Shown here: positions 7,761 through 16,207 of the stretch, piece after piece | Layout of the letters: every line of letters begins with the position of its first letter | Position numbering within the stretch: the stretch's first letter is position 1 | NCBI RefSeq assembly: GCF_024721315.2 | Contig: NZ_JANFAK020000013.1 | Location: 1-64,000, forward strand | Direction: 5' to 3' | DNA: 64,000 nucleotides | Source: Streptomyces sp. Isolate_45 | GTDB lineage: Bacteria > Actinomycetota > Actinomycetes > Streptomycetales > Streptomycetaceae | Program-made: the position numbers and the translations under genes | Notes under the pieces: model-generated | The model's input: only the letters and a program-made list of their open reading frames with translations | Databases searched by the model: none | What the model was told of the DNA's origin: nothing

Positions 7761-10217
7761 ATGGCCCGCCGCAGCACGAAGACCCCGCCGCCGGAGGATT
7801 TCGAGGAGAAGATCCTCGACATCGACGTCGTCGACGAAATGCAGGGCTCCTTCCTCGAGTACGCGTACTCGGTGATCTACTCCCGTGCCCTGCCGGACGC
7901 CCGGGACGGCATGAAGCCGGTGCACCGGCGCATCGTCTACCAGATGAACGAGATGGGCCTGCGCCCCGACCGCGGCTACGTCAAGTGCGCCCGTGTCGTG
8001 GGCGAGGTCATGGGCAAGTTGCACCCGCACGGCGACGCGTCGATCTACGACGCGCTCGTGCGCATGGCGCAGCCCTTCTCGATGCGCCTGCCGCTGGTCG
8101 ACGGGCACGGCAACTTCGGCTCCCTCGGCAACGACGACCCGCCGGCCGCGATGCGTTACACCGAGTGCCGGATGGCCGACGCCACGTCACTCATGACGGA
8201 GTCGATCGACGAGGACACCGTCGACTTCAACGCCAACTACGACGGCCAGGAGCGCGAACCGGTCGTCCTGCCCGCGGCGTACCCGAACCTGCTCGTCAAC
8301 GGCGCCTCCGGGATCGCCGTCGGCATGGCCACCAACATGGCCCCGCACAACCTGGGCGAGGTCATCGCGGCCGCCCGCCACCTGATCCGTCACCCGGAGG
8401 CGGACCTGGAGGCGCTGATGCGCTTCGTGCCGGGCCCCGACCTGCCCACGGGTGGCCGGATCGTCGGGCTCTCCGGGATCAAGGACGCCTACGAGAACGG
8501 TCGCGGCACGTTCAAGATCCGCGCGACGGTCGCGGTGGAGGACGTCACCCCGCGCCGCAAGGGTCTCGTCGTCACCGAACTGCCCTTCACGGTGGGCCCC
8601 GAGAAGGTCATCGCGAAGATCAAGGACCTGGTCGGGTCGAAGAAGCTCCAGGGCATCGCCGACGTCAAGGACCTCACCGACCGCTCGCACGGCCTGCGCC
8701 TGGTCATCGAGATCAAGAACGGTTTCCACCCGGAGGCCGTGCTGGAGCAGCTGTACAAGCTGACGCCGATGGAGGAGTCCTTCGGCATCAACAACGTCGC
8801 GCTGGTCGACGGTCAGCCCCTGACGCTGGGCCTCAAGGAGCTGCTGGAGGTCTACCTGGACCACCGCTTCGAGGTCGTCCGCCGGCGCAGCGAGTTCCGT
8901 CGGACCAAGCGGCGCGACCGGCTCCACCTGGTCGAGGGCCTGCTGGTGGCCCTGATCGACATCGACGAGGTCATCCGGCTGATCCGCGAGAGCGACAACT
9001 CCGCTCAGGCCAAGGAGCGGCTGATCGAGCACTTCTCGCTCAGCGAGATCCAGACGCAGTACATCCTCGACACCCCGCTGCGCCGCCTGACCCGCTTCGA
9101 CCGGATCGAGCTGGAGTCCGAGCGCGACCGCCTCACCGGCGAGATCGACGAGCTGACCGGGATCCTGGATTCGGACGGCGAACTGCGCAAGCTGGTCTCC
9201 TCCGAACTGGCCGCGGTGGCGAAGAAGTTCGGCACCGAGCGGCGGACGGTGCTGCTGGAGTCGGCGGGCACGGCCATCGCGGCCGTTCCGCTGGAGGTCG
9301 CCGACGACCCGTGCCGCGTGCTGCTGTCCTCCACCGGCCTGCTCGCCCGCACCGCCAACGGCGACCCGCTCCCCGAGGAGGAGGGCGGCTCCCGCGCGAA
9401 GCACGACCTGATCGTCTCCCAGGTGGCGGCGACCGCGCGGGCCGACGTGGGCGCGGTCACCTCGTACGGACGACTGCTGCGCCTCCCGGTGATCGACCTG
9501 CCGCAGTTGCCGGACACGCACGCCGCGCCGAACCTGGCCGGCGGCGCCCCCGTCTCGGAGTTCCTCTCCGGGCTGGAGGCCGACGAGACCGTGATCTGCC
9601 TGACCTCGCTCGACGAGTCCTCCCAGGGGCTGGCGCTGGGCACCGAGCAGGGCGTGGTCAAGCGGGTCGTGCCGGACTACCCGGCGAACAAGGACGAGCT
9701 GGAGGTCATCACCCTCAAGGAGGGCGACCGGATCGTCGGCGCGGTCGAGCTGCGCACGGGCGAGGAGGACCTGGTCTTCATCACCGACGACGCCCAGTTG
9801 CTGCGCTACCCGGCCGGTCAGGTGCGCCCCCAGGGCCGCCCGGCGGGCGGTATGGCGGGCATCAAGCTCGCCGACAACGCCAAGGTGATCCACTTCTCGG
9901 CCGTGGACCCGGCCCGGGACGCCGTGGTCTTCACGGTCGCGGGATCGCACGGGACGCTGGACGACTCGGTGCGCTCCGGCAAGCTCACCCCCTTCGACCA
10001 GTACCCGCGCAAGGGTCGGGCCACGGGCGGGGTGCGCTGCCAGCGCTTCCTCAAGGGCGAGGACGTCCTGGTGCTGGCCTGGGCCGGCGGGGCCCCGGTA
10101 CGGGCCGCCGCGGCGAACGGCGCCCCGGCCGCGCTGCCCGCCGTGGACCCGCGTCGTGACGGCTCGGGGGCGGCGCTGCCCGCCGTCGTCGAAGCCCTCT
10201 CGGGGGGCGTGTTGTAG
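7761..10217 (+). CDS. parC: DNA topoisomerase IV subunit A (second GyrA-like protein)
   Basis: An 818-residue breakage-reunion subunit of a type IIA topoisomerase. The catalytic tyrosine is Tyr133 in [10 protein letters not shown]. The quinolone-determining segment is [13 protein letters not shown], with Ala93 and Asp97 at the positions of E. coli GyrA Ser83 and Asp87. A C-terminal beta-pinwheel (about residues 515-800) follows and has no clear canonical GyrA box. The ATG at 7761 has AAGGAG ten bases upstream. Its partner parE lies about 21 kb away on the other strand, as in other Streptomyces, whose true gyrase genes are near oriC. The role is chromosome decatenation. Confidence 0.93.
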   Translation: MARRSTKTPPPEDFEEKILDIDVVDEMQGSFLEYAYSVIYSRALPDARDGMKPVHRRIVYQMNEMGLRPDRGYVKCARVVGEVMGKLHPHGDASIYDALVRMAQPFSMRLPLVDGHGNFGSLGNDDPPAAMRYTECRMADATSLMTESIDEDTVDFNANYDGQEREPVVLPAAYPNLLVNGASGIAVGMATNMAPHNLGEVIAAARHLIRHPEADLEALMRFVPGPDLPTGGRIVGLSGIKDAYENGRGTFKIRATVAVEDVTPRRKGLVVTELPFTVGPEKVIAKIKDLVGSKKLQGIADVKDLTDRSHGLRLVIEIKNGFHPEAVLEQLYKLTPMEESFGINNVALVDGQPLTLGLKELLEVYLDHRFEVVRRRSEFRRTKRRDRLHLVEGLLVALIDIDEVIRLIRESDNSAQAKERLIEHFSLSEIQTQYILDTPLRRLTRFDRIELESERDRLTGEIDELTGILDSDGELRKLVSSELAAVAKKFGTERRTVLLESAGTAIAAVPLEVADDPCRVLLSSTGLLARTANGDPLPEEEGGSRAKHDLIVSQVAATARADVGAVTSYGRLLRLPVIDLPQLPDTHAAPNLAGGAPVSEFLSGLEADETVICLTSLDESSQGLALGTEQGVVKRVVPDYPANKDELEVITLKEGDRIVGAVELRTGEEDLVFITDDAQLLRYPAGQVRPQGRPAGGMAGIKLADNAKVIHFSAVDPARDAVVFTVAGSHGTLDDSVRSGKLTPFDQYPRKGRATGGVRCQRFLKGEDVLVLAWAGGAPVRAAAANGAPAALPAVDPRRDGSGAALPAVVEALSGGVL

Positions 10218-10325
10218 CACCCGCGGGGCGCGGGGGGCCGCGGGCTGTGCCATTGGGCGCACCCCGTACCCCGCGCCCCGACTAGTGTTTTCCCCGTACA
10301 CGCGGGTGGGGGGAGAGCACAGCTG

Positions 10326-12443
10326 ATGAGTCGTCGGTCCAGCGGGTTGATCGGGGTGTGGGCCGAGGCCCAACGACAGCAGCAGAGGGCGCAGCTGATC
10401 CAGCAGCGCGAGGCGGAGCGCCGGCAGCGGACGTACGAACGGGACGTGGCCCGGGGCCGGCGGGAGCAGCAGGCCGCCTACAAACAGCACCGCGAGGCCG
10501 AGGCCCGACGCCGGACCGACGAGCTCGACGCCGAGGTCGCGGCCCTTCAGGGGATGCTGGCCGCGGGCTGCCGGGCACCCGCCTTCCGGATGGCCGCCCT
10601 GGTCCGTTCCGAACGGCTGGAGCCCTTCAACCCGGGCACGCTGGCCCATCCGCTGCCCATGCCCCAGCTCCAGCAGTTCCAGCAGCAGAGCGGTGGTTGG
10701 GCGCTCGGCGGGGGCCGCCGCGCCCAGGCGGAACGGGAGGCCCACGACCGGTACACCCAGGCCTGGCAGGCCGCGCACGCCGCCGACCAGCAGCGCATGC
10801 GCCGGCTGGCGGCGTACCGGGAACAGTACGACCGGTGGGCGGCCGGGCAGCTCGCCGACGTACGCCGCCACAACAGTGGGCTCACGGAGCTGGCCGCGGC
10901 GCTGCGCGCCGGAGACGCCGAGGCCGCCGTCGAGTACTTCTCGGCGGCCCTGTACGCCTCCACGGCCTGGCCCGAGGACCTGCCCCGCCAGGTGACGGCG
11001 GCCTACGATCCGGCGGCCCGGCAGCTGGTGCTGGACTGGGAGCTGCCGGGCTTCGCGGTGGTGCCGGAGGCGAAGTCGGTGCGGTACCAGCCGAGTACGG
11101 ACCAGGACAAGGAGACGGCCCGGCCGGCCACGCAGCGCCGGGCGGTGTACCGGGACCTGCTGGCGCAGTGCGTGCTGCTGGTGCTGCGCGAGCTGTACGC
11201 GGCGGACGAGTTCGGCACGCTGGACTCGGTGGTGGTGAACGGGTTCGTGGACGACCACGATCCGGTGACGGGGCGCGAGGCGCAGATCGTACTGGCCACC
11301 GTGCTGGCCTCGCGCACGGCCTTCTCCGGGCTGCGTCTGGAGCAGGTGAGCGCGGTGGACTGCCTGGTGGACGGACTGCGGGGGCAGTTGTCGGCGCGGC
11401 CGGACCAGCTGACGGCCGTCCGGGCGGGCCGCGGGCCGGGCGAGGTCGGAAGCGGGGTCGTCCGGCACGGCGGCCACGGGGACGGCGCCGAGGAGGAGCC
11501 CGACCTGTTCTCGATGGACCCCATCGCCTTCGAGAACCTGGTCGCGGAGCTGTTCCGGGCGATGGGCATGGAGGCGGTGACGACGCAACGGTCCGGCGAC
11601 GGCGGCGTCGACGTCGAGGCGCTGGACCCGGCGCCGATCCGGGGCGGCCGGATCGTCGTGCAGGTCAAGCGGTACCGCAACACGGTCCCGCCGACGGCCG
11701 TGCGGGACCTGTACGGCACGGTGCAGGACGCGGGGGCGAACAAGGGGGTGCTGGTCACCACCTCGTCCTTCGGGCCGGGGTCGTACACCTTCGCCAACGG
11801 CAAGCCGCTGGAGTTGGTTCCCGGGGTGGAGCTGGTGGACCTGCTCCACCGGTACGGGCTGCGGGGCCGCCTCGGCGACGCGACCTCCACCGCCCCGACC
11901 GTGGCGGCCTCCCGGAACGTACCCGCCCAACGGACGGCCGAGCCCGAGGCCCTCGCGCCGGACCGCAACGTATTGGGCATGTCCTGGTCGGGGTCGGTCG
12001 CGCTGGACGTGTGCGCGCTGGTCTGCGAGGGCGGCCGGGTGCTGAGCGAGGACCACTTCGTGTTCTTCAACAACCCGCGGACCCCGGACGGTTCGGTCCG
12101 CTCCCGCCCGCACTCCGGCCCCGACAAGGCTGCCGTCGAGGTCGGCTTCGACGACCTTCCGCAGCGCGCGGACCGCCTGGTCCTGGTCGCCGCGATCGAC
12201 CCCGAGGTCAATCCGGACGCGGACCTCGCCGGGTTCACCGACGCCCGGATCCGGCTGCTCGGCGCGGCCGGCGAGGAGATCGACCGGCTGGAGGTCTCCG
12301 ACGGCCGGGCCGGGGAAACGGCCCTGGTGCTGGGCTCCTTCCGGCGCCGGGCGAACGGCGACTGGAAGTTCGTCATCGGGGGCAAGGGCTACCGGGGCGG
12401 CCTGGAGGACCTCCTGCGCGAGTACGGCATCGACGTGGCGTAG
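10326..12443 (+). CDS. Mrr-type restriction endonuclease fused to a TerD domain
   Basis: A 705-residue three-part protein. Residues 1-180 are a charged, Gln/Arg-rich helical region probably forming coiled coil. Residues about 396-520 are an Mrr-type nuclease domain with PD-(D/E)xK residues: the helix AFENLVAELFRAMGM, then GDGGVDVEA and VVQVKRY. Residues about 546-705 are a TerD domain (LGMSWSGSVALDVCALV, RLVLVAAIDPEV) with the Asp-rich calcium-binding loops of the tellurite and stress family. TerD-nuclease fusions have been described in comparative studies of Ter systems. A role in DNA surveillance or stress is inference. No Ter operon partners are nearby. Confidence 0.88.
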   Translation: MSRRSSGLIGVWAEAQRQQQRAQLIQQREAERRQRTYERDVARGRREQQAAYKQHREAEARRRTDELDAEVAALQGMLAAGCRAPAFRMAALVRSERLEPFNPGTLAHPLPMPQLQQFQQQSGGWALGGGRRAQAEREAHDRYTQAWQAAHAADQQRMRRLAAYREQYDRWAAGQLADVRRHNSGLTELAAALRAGDAEAAVEYFSAALYASTAWPEDLPRQVTAAYDPAARQLVLDWELPGFAVVPEAKSVRYQPSTDQDKETARPATQRRAVYRDLLAQCVLLVLRELYAADEFGTLDSVVVNGFVDDHDPVTGREAQIVLATVLASRTAFSGLRLEQVSAVDCLVDGLRGQLSARPDQLTAVRAGRGPGEVGSGVVRHGGHGDGAEEEPDLFSMDPIAFENLVAELFRAMGMEAVTTQRSGDGGVDVEALDPAPIRGGRIVVQVKRYRNTVPPTAVRDLYGTVQDAGANKGVLVTTSSFGPGSYTFANGKPLELVPGVELVDLLHRYGLRGRLGDATSTAPTVAASRNVPAQRTAEPEALAPDRNVLGMSWSGSVALDVCALVCEGGRVLSEDHFVFFNNPRTPDGSVRSRPHSGPDKAAVEVGFDDLPQRADRLVLVAAIDPEVNPDADLAGFTDARIRLLGAAGEEIDRLEVSDGRAGETALVLGSFRRRANGDWKFVIGGKGYRGGLEDLLREYGIDVA

Positions 12444-12472
12444 GGCCGTGTGACCGGAAGGGCCGGGGCGGG

Positions 12473-12503
12473 CGCAGGGGCCCGGCTCGGCGAGGCCCCT
12501 GCG
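12473..12503. terminator. Bidirectional hairpin between convergent genes
   Basis: The arms CGCAGGGGCC and GGCCCCTGCG lie between the nuclease-TerD stop and the CobW stop. There is no T tract, so termination is likely but weakly supported. Confidence 0.5.
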
Positions 12504-12531
12504 GCACGGGTCCGCTCCGGCAACGGTCCGG

Positions 12532-13686
12532 TCAGCCGTCCCCGGCGGGCCCTTCGGGCTCCGCCCGCGGGTCCCGGGGCACGTAGCGCAGCACACCCCA
12601 CATGCTTTCCGGACCGGCGTCCTGCGGGGCCTCCTCGTGGCATTCCTCCAGCTCGCGCAGCAGGCCCGGCCCGTCGATGCCGGAGCCGATGAGGACGAGC
12701 TGCGTCCGGCGGGGCTCGCCCCGCGGCCAGGGGCCGGGGTCGAAGCTCAGGAAGCGGCCGACCGCGTGGATCTCGTAGCGCTCCTCGTGGCCCGGTACGT
12801 CGAACCGGACGAAGCCCTTGATCCGGTAGAGCCCGGCCGGGCGGCGGTCGAGGAAGTCGATGAGGCGGCGCGGTGAGAGCGCCCGGTCCGAGGTGAACTC
12901 GACGCTCTCGTAGCCCGCGTGCGCATGGGCGTGGCCGCAGTGGCCGCCGTGTCCGCAATCGCCCTGCTCGCAGGCCTCGTGATCGTGGCCGTGGTCGTCG
13001 GAGTCGCTTCCGGCGCCGGCGGCCTCGGCCAGCAGGTCCTCGAAGGAGAGTTGGCCGCGGGTCTCGGTCCAGGGACGGCGGTCGAAGAGGAGTTCCGGGT
13101 CGATCCGGCCGTGGTCGGTGGCGATCACCGGGGTGCCGGGGGCGCGGCGGGCGCCGAGTTCCGTCTCGATCCGGGTGCGTTCGGCGGCGTCGACCCGGTC
13201 GGTCTTGTTGAGGACGATCAGGTCGGCGACGGCGAGGTGGCGGTCGGTCTCAGGATGCTTCTCGCGGGTCGCGTCGAACTCCGCCGCGTCCACGACGTGC
13301 ACCATGCCGCCGTAGCGGACGGCCGGGTTCTCGTTGGCCATCAGCATCCGGACCATTTCCTGCGGCTCGGCGAGTCCGCTGGCCTCGATGACGATCACGT
13401 CGATCCGGTGGGCGGGTGCGGTGAGCTTCTCCAGGTAGGCGTCCAGTTCGCTGCCGTCGACGGCGCAGCACAGGCAGCCGCCGCCGAGGGAGACCATCGA
13501 GTCGCCGACCTGGCCGGCCACGGACATCGCGTCGATCTCGATCGACCCGAAGTCGTTGACGACGACCCCGATCCGGGTTCCTCCCCGGTTGCCGAGGAGG
13601 TGGTTGAGGACGGTGGTCTTGCCGGATCCGAGGAATCCGGCGAGGACGACGACGGGGACGCTCCGCTCGGGCTGCCTGCTGTTCAC
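12532..13686 (-). CDS. CobW/COG0523 metal-insertion GTPase
   Basis: A 384-residue G3E-family GTPase. The P-loop is GFLGSGKTT (residues 17-25) and the metal-binding CxCC motif is GGCLCC (Cys71, Cys73, Cys74). A His/Cys/Asp-rich loop at about residues 227-258 (DDHGHDHE, GHGGHCGHAHAH) is a probable zinc store. The CobW C-terminal domain closes the protein. Members deliver zinc, cobalt or iron to client enzymes. It begins only 24 bases after the citrate synthase stop and so is probably co-transcribed with it. No Zur box was recognised. The metal is undetermined. Confidence 0.92.
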   Translation of the reverse strand: MNSRQPERSVPVVVLAGFLGSGKTTVLNHLLGNRGGTRIGVVVNDFGSIEIDAMSVAGQVGDSMVSLGGGCLCCAVDGSELDAYLEKLTAPAHRIDVIVIEASGLAEPQEMVRMLMANENPAVRYGGMVHVVDAAEFDATREKHPETDRHLAVADLIVLNKTDRVDAAERTRIETELGARRAPGTPVIATDHGRIDPELLFDRRPWTETRGQLSFEDLLAEAAGAGSDSDDHGHDHEACEQGDCGHGGHCGHAHAHAGYESVEFTSDRALSPRRLIDFLDRRPAGLYRIKGFVRFDVPGHEERYEIHAVGRFLSFDPGPWPRGEPRRTQLVLIGSGIDGPGLLRELEECHEEAPQDAGPESMWGVLRYVPRDPRAEPEGPAGDG

Positions 13687-13710
13687 CCGGCCGATGGTAA
13701 CCAGGACCGG

Positions 13711-14862
13711 TCAGCCGAGGGGCGGCACGGGCCGGGGCGGGGTGGGGCCGGTGTAGCGGGCGGCCGGTCGGATGATCTTGGAGTCGGCGGCCTGTTCGAG
13801 GACGTTCGCGCTCCAGCCGACCACGCGCGCGGCGCAGAACGTCGGGGTGAACATCTCGCGGGGAAGCCCGCACAGCTCCATGACGACCCCCGCGTAGAAC
13901 TCCACGTTGGTGTGCAGTTCGCGGCCGGGCTTGAGCTCGGCGAGGATCTCCTCCACCTGGCGTTCGACCTCGACGGCGAAGTCGACGAGCGGCCCGCCGA
14001 ACTCCAGGGCGATCTCGCGCAGCATCCGCGAGCGCGGGTCCTCGGTGCGGTAGACGGGGTGCCCGAAGCCCATGATGCGGTCCCCGGCGAGGACCCGTTC
14101 CCTGATCCACGGTCGGATGCGGTCGACGGTGCCGATGGCGTCGAGGGTGTCCAGGGCCCGGCTGGGGGCGCCGCCGTGCAGCGGGCCGGAGAGCGCCCCG
14201 ATCGCACCGGTCAGGCAGGCGGCGACGTCGGCGCCGGTGGAGGCGATCACGCGGGCGGTGAAGGTGGAGGCGTTGAAGCCGTGGTCGACGGTGGAGATCA
14301 GGTACCGCTCGACGGCGCGGGTCCGCACGGGGTCGGGTTCCTGCCCGGTCAGCATCCAGAGGTAGTTGGCGGCGTACGGGAGCTCGTCGCGCGGGTCGAC
14401 CGGTTCCAGGCCCCGGCCGAGCCGGTGCAGGGCGGTGAGCAGGGTGGGTACGGCGGCGCAGGCGGCGAGGGCGTCGGTGGCGCGCTGATCCGCGTCGAGG
14501 TCGAAGACGGGGCGGAGGCCGGCGGACGCGCCGAGCAGTGACAGGGCGGTGCGCAGTCCGGCGAGGGGGCCCGAGGCGGCGGTGGCGCGGGCCAGACCGG
14601 GCAGGGCGTCGCGGACGGCGGCGGGCAGGTGGCGCAGCGGGGCGACGCGGGCGGTGAAGGCGGCCCGTTCGGCGGCGTCGGCGGGCAGCTCGCCGTGGAA
14701 CATCAGGTGCCACACGTCCTCGAAGGTGCGGCCGGCGGCGAGCTCGACGGCCGAGTACTCGCGGTAGTGGTAGAAGCCCTCCTGGCCTCGGACGTCACCC
14801 AGTCGGGTTTCGGTGACGACGACTCCGGCGAGGCCACGGGGTACTGCGACGGTGGTGTTCAT
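13711..14862 (-). CDS. Citrate synthase / 2-methylcitrate synthase-like protein
   Basis: A 383-residue citrate synthase-fold enzyme that would condense an acyl-CoA with oxaloacetate. Conserved segments are VDHGFNASTFTARV, GPLHGGAPS (His229) and GFGHPVYRTEDPR (His268). The usual catalytic Asp in NVDFY is Glu321 here (NVEFYAG). The start is placed at the ATG at 14862; an in-frame ATG at 14877 is possible, and neither has a clear Shine-Dalgarno site, so a leaderless transcript is possible. It is divergent from a second citrate synthase and upstream of the CobW gene. It may be a methylcitrate synthase; substrate choice cannot be read from sequence. Confidence 0.88.
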   Translation of the reverse strand: MNTTVAVPRGLAGVVVTETRLGDVRGQEGFYHYREYSAVELAAGRTFEDVWHLMFHGELPADAAERAAFTARVAPLRHLPAAVRDALPGLARATAASGPLAGLRTALSLLGASAGLRPVFDLDADQRATDALAACAAVPTLLTALHRLGRGLEPVDPRDELPYAANYLWMLTGQEPDPVRTRAVERYLISTVDHGFNASTFTARVIASTGADVAACLTGAIGALSGPLHGGAPSRALDTLDAIGTVDRIRPWIRERVLAGDRIMGFGHPVYRTEDPRSRMLREIALEFGGPLVDFAVEVERQVEEILAELKPGRELHTNVEFYAGVVMELCGLPREMFTPTFCAARVVGWSANVLEQAADSKIIRPAARYTGPTPPRPVPPLG

Positions 14863-14879
14863 GGATCGACCATCCATGC

Positions 14880-14914
14880 TTGAATCAATCCTTGTCAATG
14901 TTGATTGAATCAAT
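14880..14914. promoter_or_regulatory. Cluster of TTGAATCAAT-type operators between the two citrate synthases
   Basis: TTGAATCAAT occurs at 14880-14889 and again at 14905-14914. The second copy forms part of a perfect palindrome TTGATT-G-AATCAA at 14901-14913. A shortened copy, TTGTCAAT, lies between them at 14892-14899. These AT-rich sites stand out in a very GC-rich context and lie within 20-55 bases of both starts. They probably bind the helix-turn-helix of the adjacent citrate synthase; that link is inference. Confidence 0.7.
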
Positions 14915-14932
14915 ATATGTAGGCTGTGCGTC

Positions 14933-16168
14933 ATGACCGATCAGCCGGCCGCCGACCACACCCGCCGCCTCACCACCCAGGAGGCCGCGCTCGCCCTCGG
15001 CGTGAAGCCGGCAACCGTGTACGCGTACGTCAGCCGGGGTCAACTCAGCAGCCGACGCGACCCCGTCGGACGCGGCAGCACCTTCGACGCGGCCGAGGTG
15101 GAGGCCCTGGCCCGGCGCAGCCGGCGCGAGGCGGCGGCTCCGGCCGGGGAGCTCTCCGTACGCACCTCGCTCACGCTGATCGAGGCCGACCGGTACTACT
15201 TCCGGGGCGTGGACGCCGTCGAACTGGCCTCCCGGTACGCCTACGAGGAGGTCGCCGAGTGGCTCTGGACGGGCGGACCACGGCCCGGCGCCCGCTTCGC
15301 CGCTCCCCCGGAGGCGCTCGCCGCGGCCCGCCGGGCGGTGGCCGCGCTGCCCGAGCACAGCGGCCCCATCGACCGGCTACGGGTGGCCGTGGCGGCCGCG
15401 GCGGTGACGGACCCGCTGCGCTTCGACCTGTCCGAGGATGCCGTACTGGGCTCCGCGCGCTCCCTCGTCCCGACGCTGGCCGGCGCCCTGCCCGAGCTGG
15501 GCGCGGCCGCCGGGGACGGCGCCCCGGTCGCCCGGGAGCTCTGGTCCCGGCTCACCGCGGCGGACCCGGAGCCGCGGGCGCTGGAGGTGCTGGACATGGC
15601 CCTCGCGCTGCTGGCCGACCACGATCTGGCCGCCTCCACCTTGGCCGTACGGGTGGCGGCGTCGGCCCGGGCCCATCCGTACGCGGCGGTCTCCGCGGGG
15701 CTCGGCGCGCTGGAGGGGCCGCTGCACGGCGCTGCGGGGCGGCTCGCCCACCGGATGCTGGTGGAGGTGCTGGAGCGCGGCGGCGCGGCGCCGGTGGTGG
15801 CGGAGTACCTGCGGGCGGGACGACGGGTGCCCGGGCTCGGCCACCGGCTGTACCGGGGCGAGGACCCGCGGGCCGGGGCGCTGTTCGGACGGCTGGCCGC
15901 CCTGCCGCAGGCGGCCCCGGCGCTGGGTGCGGCGCGGGACGTGGCGGGCGTGATGGCCCGGCACGGGCTGCACGCCAACGTGGACCTCGCGCTGGCGGTG
16001 CTGACGGTGTCCTGCGGGATGCGCGCCGAGGCCGGGGAGACGGTGTTCGCGGTGGCCCGGACGGCGGGCTGGATCGCGCACGCGCTGGAGGAGTACCAGG
16101 AGCGGCCGCTGCGGATGCGGCCGAGCGGGCAGTACCAGGGGCCCCGCCCGCCGCAGCCGCTGCCGTGA
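14933..16168 (+). CDS. Citrate synthase with N-terminal helix-turn-helix domain
   Basis: A 411-residue fusion. Residues 13-65 form a MerR/excisionase-like DNA-binding domain (LTTQEAALALGVKPATVYAYVSRGQL). Residues about 75-405 are a citrate synthase fold, with EGPLHGAAGRLAH, GLGHRLYRGEDPR and HANVDLAL keeping the two His and the Asp of the catalytic triad. The ATG at 14933 follows the operator cluster directly. It is paired head-to-head with the other citrate synthase. The layout suggests a metabolite-sensing autoregulator that may also be an enzyme. Such fusions are seen in actinobacteria; the regulatory role here is inferred from architecture and sites. Confidence 0.88.
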   Translation: MTDQPAADHTRRLTTQEAALALGVKPATVYAYVSRGQLSSRRDPVGRGSTFDAAEVEALARRSRREAAAPAGELSVRTSLTLIEADRYYFRGVDAVELASRYAYEEVAEWLWTGGPRPGARFAAPPEALAAARRAVAALPEHSGPIDRLRVAVAAAAVTDPLRFDLSEDAVLGSARSLVPTLAGALPELGAAAGDGAPVARELWSRLTAADPEPRALEVLDMALALLADHDLAASTLAVRVAASARAHPYAAVSAGLGALEGPLHGAAGRLAHRMLVEVLERGGAAPVVAEYLRAGRRVPGLGHRLYRGEDPRAGALFGRLAALPQAAPALGAARDVAGVMARHGLHANVDLALAVLTVSCGMRAEAGETVFAVARTAGWIAHALEEYQERPLRMRPSGQYQGPRPPQPLP

Positions 16169-16207
16169 CGGGCGGGGCCCCCGGCCGGGGGAGGTCCGGC
16201 CGCGGCG

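Noticed and set aside
7761..10217. Naming this protein GyrA (primary gyrase)
   Set aside because: Its location with a remote ParE-like partner and the known presence of gyrA near oriC in Streptomyces point to the second, topoisomerase IV-type pair.
8187..12596. A 1469-codon open frame on the minus strand across parC and the nuclease-TerD gene
   Set aside because: It spans two well-supported plus-strand genes and has no recognisable domain; it is an antisense shadow.
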